From assembly GCA_933228895.1 (NCBI GenBank), contig OW121851.1, positions 113,729,271-113,793,270 of the forward strand: DNA of 64,000 nucleotides. Reading direction: 5' to 3'. Under the pieces are notes generated by a model, which ran no database searches, had not been told where the DNA came from, and was given only the letters and a program-made list of their open reading frames with translations. The translations under genes were made by a program, and so were the position numbers. The stretch comes from Platycnemis pennipes (taxonomy: Eukaryota > Arthropoda > Insecta > Odonata > Platycnemididae). Shown piece after piece: positions 56,186-64,000 of the stretch (its first letter is position 1; each line of letters opens with the position of its first letter).

Positions 56186-59100
56186 ACATAAACTCAACCT
56201 GCCTTAATTCGACACGTCTCTTCATCAACTCCAAATGTATATTCTTTCTTCATTTTCAGCATGCTTCATTCAATTAAGACAACATGGGGTTAGTGACGTA
56301 GTAGGTACCTACTGGCTTTCCGATAAAATATTCCGATAATTCTTCTGCGTCCTTTGAATTTATATCCTCACCTTAATTGCCTAAAATTACCTTATCTTAC
56401 ACTTATTTCTTCGTCTTCCCCCCTACTCAACTTACCTCGTCCATTTTCATCCTAACTAACATCTAACAAGATTTTATTTCATTCTTTGGCTTAGAACATG
56501 CGCCGCTACATCGTCATACAGCTACAAGTCAATGTCAAATAAAATTAACCGAGATTGCCAAAGGTAAAATTTGGTCGAATATAAGTCAGGTATCGCTCTT
56601 TTTAACGCATGTGTGCCAGTAATAAAGACTGAAACCTATCAATGAACTTGGAGAGTAGCCAGCAATTAGTAATTAGTTTACATTGAAGTTGAAGCGTGCA
56701 CATTTTGAAATCCATTTTGAGAGAATGAAGGAAAGAAACTTATACTAGGTACCTTAAAATATTATCAATGCAATGAAATAAAGTTCGCTAACCTTTCAAA
56801 AGAAAAAAGCAAAATATAGATGGATTCGGGCGTAACTTTGAAAAAGAGTTTCATTTATCATGAAAAAAAATTGCTTTGTTTCCCACAAAATATTACTTCT
56901 CAGGCATCAAAGATCCAATACCATCATCATATTATAAAGGTATTACCGAATGATGACGCTTGGTTTATTAGTTAATTGTGCATATCTGGATGAGACTTGT
57001 AGCATCACATGTCTAAGTAATTATTTTCAATATTTGTTCGCATATTTAAAATCGATCGGAACAATAAAGTCATTTGTCCAGCGTCTTTTTCGACTGTTTA
57101 AGGCACCTTTAAAGTGAAGACAGTATTTCATTTGAAGCTGCTTTGTTTCCTGCGTAGATAGTTGTATATATCTGATTCCAAAAGAAGCAACTATGACCTT
57201 TACATTTAGTTCAGAAAGTGGAATGAATTAACAAAAAACAAAACAAACAAAAGGGTTAACAAGCAATATAAACAAGGTAAAAACAAATAAAGCATGTTGG
57301 GTAAAATACACATATTGCAATGAACAAAATATATTGTGGGAAATGAAGTTGTTGCATGAAGGGAAGAGGTCAAGGAAAGGGCAGTTGTGAGTACTAATAG
57401 CATTGAATAATGAAGGCAACTGGGAGAATGAGGCTCATTGGGACATTGGAAGGCAATTTTTGGTATGTACAGGATGCGGCAAAATCCATATGGATATATA
57501 CATATAAAAAAGAAAGTTGTGTTAACGCACCCTGTATAACTGACATTGCGATTAGTGCGGGCTTCTCTATGGAGGAAAAAAAATTAGAGGAGATTATAAT
57601 CAGAATGGAAAGACTCATTCATAATGGAGTGAAGGGATTTGAGGTCGGAGGTCAGTCAGCGGTGAGTGAGGTGTGAAAGGCTGAGATAAAGTATAATTTA
57701 TTCACGTGAGTAGACTTTATGAGATGAAAAGCGCGATGTCAAACCATGGTAATAAAATTAACTGTGTGGAGGGTGGATTAATTTAAGTGGCCGTGGGGAC
57801 AGGTGACCGATTGGGTGAACAGAATTTTATAAAATGTAGTGCATACACATCCATGAAATATAGATTTTAACGAAAATGTACAAGCAATTGCATTGAAATG
57901 ATAGAGGACACCAATGATTGACAATACTTTGCTTGAAATAGTTATGATATGGCCAAGGAAAATTAAATATTTAGCCGCATGTGAGTGATAATCCGTTACT
58001 AGTAATAGATTGTGTTCGTTACATCAGAGCATGTATTGTGTGAATTTACCCGACATCCACTTAAGGGAACTTGCTGGGTACTGAGCTGTGTATTGGCCTT
58101 CCAAAGTAGATCCCTGTCCAATAAAAGTGACTTTACTATCAAAAAAGATCCTTAAAAATTTACATTTATACCATAAAATATACTTTGAACGAAATATTAT
58201 GCAAAAATCCATTCGTGCTGATATTCTCTGGAAATATAGTCCTAAGCAGATTAATTTGCAGTTGAAGATTACCACTGTAGTAAGTCGGGTTAGATTTGTA
58301 ATGTGAATGTCGTGAGTTAGAACCGTGAATAAGTGATTGTCTCTGGATTAAGTTTGGATAGGCAGTGAAATATCAGTAGTGGATCACCTTAAAAAAAATA
58401 ATCTTCGACCAGTGTATAGTGAAATTTTCTCAGAGTTCAAAGGTGAGGCTGGGCAATTCTTTTTTAGCAATGTTAAGTTTACAGTCAGGCGTATCGCTGC
58501 CTGCTGGCTGGTTAAAGTGTCCATTCCAACCTGCGCGGCGCAAGGGCGGTCTCGGACCGGGGAGATCTCAAGCATTCATGACCCCAAGAGGCTTTAAAGT
58601 TGGAAAACTTACGTCTTTTCCACATTAAGTTACAAGGAACCAGAGAAAGAGGACTATTTCGCACGAAGCCGAAGTTCCCTACCGAAACGTTGAAATAAAT
58701 AAGGGGTGGAAAATTTCCCATTGAGGAGAAGGGTTAGGAGATGATCGTTTCTTAATCGATAATTGGGTCCATACTAATGGCTCTCATACGTATTAAGCAA
58801 GGATTGGTATTAAATAAGTACCTATTTTTATCGTGCTCAAGGGTAGTTTTACCTTATAAGATGAGAGTAAAAAGAACGCGAGAAGGGAATGGAAGAGAAG
58901 CTATAAAGGATTAAAAGAATAAGATAAGTGAGGGGACGAAGCCGAAAAAGTTCCGCCTGAGATTTTACGAGGAAGTGATACCAAATGCATGAATGGGTCA
59001 GGAAAGAGAGAAAGAAACGACGGTGAAGATAAAAAAGAGAATAGAAACCCACTAATCTGGATCCAATCTTAAGCAAACTGGGAAGAAGAAGATGGCATCG

Positions 59101-59232
59101 AAGAAATGAGGAAGAAGGCGAACGCAGAGAAAGTAATAAATTAAGCATTTATTACACTTTCGTATTACATTGCTATTAAAAGAATGAATCATTGAAAACA
59201 GTCATAGTTTTGCATGCTCCACGGTTTATTTT
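56186..59232. other. Unassigned AT-rich intergenic DNA
   Basis: The 88-codon plus frame at 57,410-57,676 is unrecognised. Near 58,670-58,700 CCGAAACGTTGAAATAAATA resembles the downstream half of a Penelope-type hammerhead but has no clear partner core. No gene is called. Confidence 0.4.
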
Positions 59233-59309
59233 TGCCGTCCATGGTTCCGATATTTAGTGTCATCATCAACGTAATGATAATGACATTGGATGTTGATACC
59301 ATGGTCGGC
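59233..59309. repeat. Imperfect hairpin, arms of about 36 bp
   Basis: GCCGTCCATGG at 59,234 pairs with CCATGGTCGGC at 59,299-59,309, and pairing continues inward with mismatches to a tiny loop near ACGTA. Each arm contains TGATGATGACA- or TGATAATGACA-like text followed by GGAACC or GATACC, reminiscent of the head-to-head hammerhead loci, but the cores are degraded. Confidence 0.5.
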
Positions 59310-59786
59310 CATAATCAAGTGTTGACGGCACAAAGGGATACTAATTTTTTGCTAATTTAACTTTTACCAGGCATTACATTACAGGGTGTTTTTAAGTCTG
59401 TTTCCGTATTAAAAGGCGCTTCAGACCGGGAAGAAAGGTATAAGGATAGGAAAGGAAGGGATGGAGGCTCGGCTCCCCTCTGCTTTGAACTGAAACCATA
59501 ATATCACTCGCTATAATGAATCCTCGCTTACTAGAGTGTTCACGGTATGAAATGCCGAAACTATTGTCGGATGATGAAATATAGAACAAATAATGGAATG
59601 GAGTATTTTTACTTACCATATTTTAAAAATATTCGTCGCCACGCCTGAAGTGTATTGAGTATCACTGTACCGACCACGGTGTCTCCAATTCCACTCATAA
59701 GAAGAGCTGCTGCCATCTCCTGAAAAAAATGAGAGGAAAAAGAATTATAGAATTTTACTCACAACACTAGTTAGTGGTGGAAAACA

Positions 59787-60442
59787 TTGTTTAAAAACCA
59801 CCAAAGGAAAAGCTACATGCTCAGAAGCAGAAGAATATTTAAAATTGACAAAATATTATTTGAGCAGAAATACAGGAACCAGGTGAAGAACTGCAAAAGC
59901 TACCCGGGTGCAGATATTAACAGTGGCCACAACTTAGGGACGATGAAATGCCATTTAAAATTCAAGAAATTGAAGAAATCGATTGAGAACATTTGGCAAG
60001 TAGAGAAACTAAAGTAGTTTCAACAATGGCTGGCCTTTCAGAAGGCAGTACAAAAACAAGATAGAAGAAAATATGAGTGTGAAATCAGTGGTAAAGAGAT
60101 GGGTAAGCATCAAATCGGGCGCAGGAAGACGCGAAAGAAGTTCTGGGGAGAAGTAAAGTTGTCAATAAGAAGCCATGGATTACAAAAGAAGTCTTAGAAT
60201 TGATTAAAGAGAGAAGAAATTATAAAAATATGGAAACTGAAGAAGGGCAACTTTTCTACAAAAGAATTAGGAATGAGATAAATCGTAAAGCGAGAAAAGC
60301 AAGGGAAATGTGGATGAAGGATCTTTGCGAATATGTGCAAAGCAACCTTGCGCAAGGAAATGTGGAAGATGTCTACAGGGTGGTGAGGAATCACTTCCTT
60401 ATAATTATTCTTAACATTAAGTATATACATTTATTAATGTGA
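59787..60442 (+). mobile_element. RTE-type retrotransposon, endonuclease end and linker, decayed
   Basis: The plus frame 59,787-60,017 encodes YRNQVKNCKSYPGADINSGH and TMKCHLKFKKLKKSIEN, the end of the RTE endonuclease (the H is part of the usual SDH motif). After frame changes, 60,200-60,442 encodes RRNYKNMETEEGQLFYKRIR, NEINRKARKAREMWMKDLCE and GNVEDVYRVVRN, the basic linker before the reverse transcriptase. Both ends of the element are missing. It aligns with the copy at 30.6-31.2 kb and is better preserved. Confidence 0.75.
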
Positions 60443-61452
60443 TACTACCAAAGAATGATGAAGATAAGATGAAACGACCGAGTGACAAGCAAAGAAATCT
60501 TTAGAAGAGTGGGAGAATAGAGAAGCCTACTGAAAAGTACAAGAAATATTTCACGTGTATATCCAGCAGTACATGGATGAAAATAAAGGCATGGAAATAA
60601 TAGCCCAAATTTGTTTTCGTTTACGATAGTTACATGGATTTTATTGACTGTGGATTCATATAGGGCAGTCTAAGAAATCATATTCATTCGTTTCGATTGG
60701 AGTAAAAACCCCTACGCTCTTAGTTTTCCTTGGCTCGTAATCTTCCCAGTTCATCCTACACCATCTCTTGTCCTTAAACATTCCAACATTTTATCCTCTT
60801 ATGATTAATTAAAAGTCTCTCATCTGCAATTACCTTCGACTCAAATCAAGCTATAAATTCCTTCTTAAATCCTCTATTGCCGACCCCTTAAAAAAATATT
60901 TTTAAGCAAATCTCTTTCTTCCCCGAAGGACTTTTGTATTTCCTTCTTTAATTTCTTTCCTTTAAATGCCATGTATTGTATCTCTCAAACCCATGTCCCG
61001 TAAGCTTATATTCTATCTCAAGCCCCATAATTAGGAGACACGATAAGCTACATTATGTATGAAAATTTTATAAAAAAACATCAGCACCACCTTTATTCTG
61101 GTTTGTTAGTGCTAACTCCCTTCATCGGCGTGTCGCTATTTCTATTAGCATTGCAGATATAAAAACATTGGTTTGGATTTAGTTGTCAAATTATAATGGC
61201 AGGGGCAAATTTGAGAGAATTATCCGCACGGGAAACAGAAGGTAACAAGCCGATCGTGGGAAGGATGGTAGGGTTCGGTTAGTGAAAAGCCGATCTGATA
61301 TCGGAATACGTGCAAGGGCCGTCGCCAACAGAATTACCGAGAGGAATATGCGGAACCAGATCACCATCGTCCTAAGTGTTCTGCCAATAATGGTAAGCCC
61401 TTGAATAGCCCCTGCCTCAACTACCAGTCCTTCATCACAACACATTGCGTTA
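60443..61452. other. Unassigned AT-rich intergenic DNA
   Basis: Sequence just after the RTE fragment (to about 60,600) is lysine/glutamate-codon rich and may be further RTE decay. Nothing else is supported. Confidence 0.4.
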
Positions 61453-61669
61453 AGGCTGTTTTACACAGTACAATTTATTTTACAAACGAGTGTATGAAAC
61501 TGAACGAAATTTTTACGTTTGTCAGAATGAAATTAGTTCTATTTTCCGTTCAGTCATTCAGACATTCGCACAAGCGTTCACAAAATTTGCCGCTTTACAC
61601 GGTACAATTTTCCTCATGTAAGCGTTTGTACAAGAAATTGTACTAAAAATGTACCGTGTAAAACGGCCT
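61453..61669. mobile_element. Complete 217-bp MITE (PIF/Harbinger-like)
   Basis: The left end AGGCTGTTTTACACAGTACA and the inverted right end TGTACCGTGTAAAACGGCCT form terminal inverted repeats, and TTA flanks both sides (61,450-61,452 and 61,670-61,672). A TTA target duplication with AGGC termini fits PIF/Harbinger-type elements. It is non-coding. A related fragment lies at 6,049-6,130. Confidence 0.75.
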
Positions 61670-61742
61670 TTATGTATTATATACGTCTGTCTCTAAACAC
61701 TGCATATTTGGTGATTGACACAATTACTAACATTGTCATCAT

Positions 61743-61824
61743 GCTGCCGACGTTTCAAGGAACGAGTCGTTCCCCATACAGCCCTGAGGATGGGGAACGA
61801 CTCGTTCCTTGAAACGTCGGCAGC
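61743..61824 (+). ncRNA. Perfect 35-bp palindrome carrying hammerhead-like cores
   Basis: Arms 61,743-61,777 and 61,790-61,824 are exact inverted copies with a 12-base loop. On the plus strand CCTGAGGA (61,783-61,790), the stem GGAACGA/TCGTTCC, and GAAAC (61,811-61,815) give a hammerhead-like core with one change from CTGATGA and a strong 7-bp stem II. The left arm repeats the stem II and GAAAC part on the minus strand. Confidence 0.5.
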
Positions 61825-62234
61825 GATGGAGGATTTGACCCGGTGGAGCACCCGAATAGCCTTCACTACTCTTGGGGTATATTGTAGATGCAAACTATTG
61901 GTATCATTAGCATTCGTATACCATTTCACGTGTTTTCAAAAGTGTCCACGCTATTTCTCCATTATTTTCTCCTCCAATATTTTCTCAATTAGGACCCTTC
62001 ATCATCAACAATGAAAAATCCTTAGATTAATAATAATAATAAAATTAGTGATTTTCTGTGACAAGGTCACCTAAGAAAACAATTTAGAATGAACTTTATA
62101 AACCAGTTGGCATTAAAAAAAATAAAATTTTAAATAAAGACATGTATAAGAGTAACAATGTTCTACACTACATATAGGGTTATATAGGGTTGGTTAGGGT
62201 TGGTAGTCACTAGATTAGCATTGGCTATTCTAGT
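61825..62234. other. Unassigned AT-rich DNA
   Basis: A short TAGGGTT repetition lies at 62,176-62,202. Nothing else is supported. Confidence 0.4.
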
Positions 62235-62244
62235 GGCTATTTTT

Positions 62245-62335
62245 TTCTTGCTTCGTCCATCGTTGTTTACTCGGCTTCCTAGGTTACAGCACTCTTTCAC
62301 CTCCTCAGTTTTTGTTTTCCTAGTTCGAAACTAGG
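62245..62335 (-). mobile_element. RTE reverse-transcriptase scrap
   Basis: TTTCTTGCTTCGTCCATCGT, then TACTCGGCTTCCTAGG, CACTCTTTCACCTCCTCAG and GTTTTCCTAGTT match 41,284-41,370 closely. On the minus strand this is the VKEFCYLGSRVTNDGRSKK region. Only about 90 bp survive. Confidence 0.7.
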
Positions 62336-62639
62336 ATTGATCTCTTTTTTCCTGTTGCATACTACCTATTTTTAAAGACCCGTATCCGTCAACTAATTTA
62401 AAAATTGACGTATTTCGTATACTTATAGTGTACTTTACTTCCCAATATGTTCCCCACCTGCATTTTCCGCCTCCATCGATTACCTCTCCCTCAACAACGT
62501 ACCCCCTTCCCCGAATTAAAAACATTTTGCATAAATATTTTTCACTGTAACCTAGCTACCTCCTCGAAACATTTCCCCTAAAGTATCTCTAAAGCATACC
62601 GGGTGTTTTCCATCAACGATCAAGTATCGCATCCATTCA

Positions 62640-63260
62640 GGGACGCAGGAAATCAAAGGCCGCTCCTCCCTGCTACAGGGTTTCTGCCGAAGGCAATGTT
62701 CGACCACCCTTCGGGACACCTCTCCATGTTTGTACAGGCGTCCCGTTCAGCAGGAGGGCAGTAAAAATACACCGACGGCGGCTCTTTTATTGAGGCGAGG
62801 AAGAGTAATGGAGGGGGAGGCGTTGAGGGAAGAGAATACACACCATCCCTCGGTGGAGAAAACCATTCACCACCGAGAGAGGCTATTCCGAAGCGCGGGA
62901 CCCAATAGACGGCTACGGCAAGGGAATGGGACAGGGAGACTGATCGGTTTTTTCATCGTTATTTTGATGGAGGTCAAAATGAGACGGGGGCGAATCCTGG
63001 GATCTTCGTCTAAGGACCCACCTCCCTTTCCCCATCAGCTTTGACACGGTCTCCTCTTTCTCGTCCGTCGCATTTGTCTTATTTACGATCCGCATCCGAT
63101 CCGAAATATGCCATAATCCTCGACGCGTCGGACGCTTCTATGAGATCGGAGCAGGCTGAGACATTTCAGGAAGTTAGTCAAGCAGAAGCGATAGCAGTAG
63201 GTGGTTGTTCGTGTGGGGCGACCGACGGCTATGGTTTGGAAGTGAAACGCAAAAGTTAAG
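62640..63260. other. GC-elevated block, function unknown
   Basis: Composition rises sharply, with CpG motifs (CGACGGCGG, CGACGCGTCGGACG) and open frames on both strands (plus 62,730-63,044 and 63,041-63,259; minus 62,653-62,841 and 62,913-63,095). None has a domain. It may be a second promoter-like island or an unrecognised exon. Confidence 0.3.
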
Positions 63261-64000
63261 GAGAGGTGTTACTTCACGTTAGTTTGGCCAAAAGTGGATT
63301 GTGCCTCCTGTATTTGGAACCTGTTAGAAAAGGGATTAATGAAATAAATAGACAAACTTCAGCTAGATTTGTGTACAATGGGGGGCATGCACTTTTCTTT
63401 GAATATGAAGTTGTTTAGCTAAAATGCACTAGGCGAAAATTTTGCTGAAGAATGAAGTTGTGTTACTCATATATTAATTAATCTTTAAAAACTGTACATT
63501 ATCGGCAGCTTGAACACCCAACGTCATCGCATGACGTCACGGCACGGTATCACTCAATGGTATTACTACTGTCGGCGCAGAAATTATGTGCACTCGAGTT
63601 TGAATATGAATAACAAATTAACAGATAGGTCTACAGAAAAACCAATCACACCGTAATTTTTCTTATTTCATTCTCCGTTATTGAATAGAAGATCTAAATT
63701 TTTAAAGCGCATTTTTATATTTTTTACAACAGTTGCAACGTAAAAAGTGCCAGTTTTAGACGGTATTCGAGCGAAGCGCCGACTTTTATGACTCTCAAAT
63801 CAATAATGAGGCGTTTAATTGCAACCAAAGTTAGATAAATGATAGATATATATGTTTTCCATGCAATCTGTAAGTTCTCAGTGTATAACTTTAATAGAAG
63901 AAAAGTTGTTATCAATTTTATAAAAAGTTCGCATTTTGATAACTTTGATTTTTAATTTTATCATGTATATAGGTGAAGAAGGGGTCGTGATGGGCTAGTG
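63261..64000. other. Unassigned AT-rich intergenic DNA
   Basis: Nothing supportable to the end of the window. Confidence 0.5.

Noticed and set aside
1..64000. CRISPR array, bacterial defence island, prophage or operon
   Set aside because: No regularly spaced repeats, no ribosome binding sites and no prokaryotic gene density; the retroelement content is eukaryotic.

Overview
The window looks like nuclear DNA from an arthropod, most probably an insect. It is AT-rich, codes for almost nothing with confidence, and is packed with eukaryotic transposable elements: a BEL/Pao LTR retrotransposon, RTE-type and CR1/Jockey-group non-LTR fragments, a Penelope-like reverse transcriptase relic, tRNA-derived SINEs and short inverted-repeat DNA elements. 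No bacterial operon, ribosome binding site, CRISPR array or rRNA is visible. The species cannot be named from this sequence alone.

Layout. 1-14 kb is mostly unassigned AT-rich DNA with a long foldback repeat (1.73-1.95 kb), a hammerhead-like motif (6.17 kb), a head-to-head SINE pair (8.93-9.2 kb), another SINE copy (12.6 kb), a GC-elevated block (13.4-14.0 kb) and a MITE (14.05-14.2 kb). 14,475-20,822 is a nearly complete minus-strand BEL/Pao element: 340-bp LTRs differing at 2 sites, a 5-bp target duplication, a tRNA-Tyr-type primer site, a polypurine tract, and gag-pol split by one frameshift just before the integrase core. It sits inside an older SINE. 21.2-21.5 kb holds a broken MADF-domain gene. 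28.9-33.4 kb is a nested cluster: CR1-like (-), RTE (+) with a CR1 tail inside it, Penelope-like (+), a 130-bp tandem pair, then a DNA element with 215-bp terminal inverted repeats and a coding relic. 35-44 kb has scattered SINEs, CR1 tails and a minus-strand RTE reverse-transcriptase fragment. 44.3-44.9 kb is the strongest CpG-rich block and may be the promoter or first exon of a host gene. 47-64 kb has a second CR1-like 3' end, further hammerhead-like palindromes (48.7, 51.2, 61.8 kb and weaker at 59.3 kb), an RTE fragment, a complete MITE and a GC-elevated block near 63 kb.

The parts work only as mobile-element machinery. RTE and CR1-like fragments are 5'-truncated or decayed. The BEL/Pao copy is young by LTR identity but probably disabled in cis. 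SINEs and MITEs are non-autonomous. No host gene can be called firmly; two short candidate coding segments and one unexplained 178-codon ORF are listed at low confidence.
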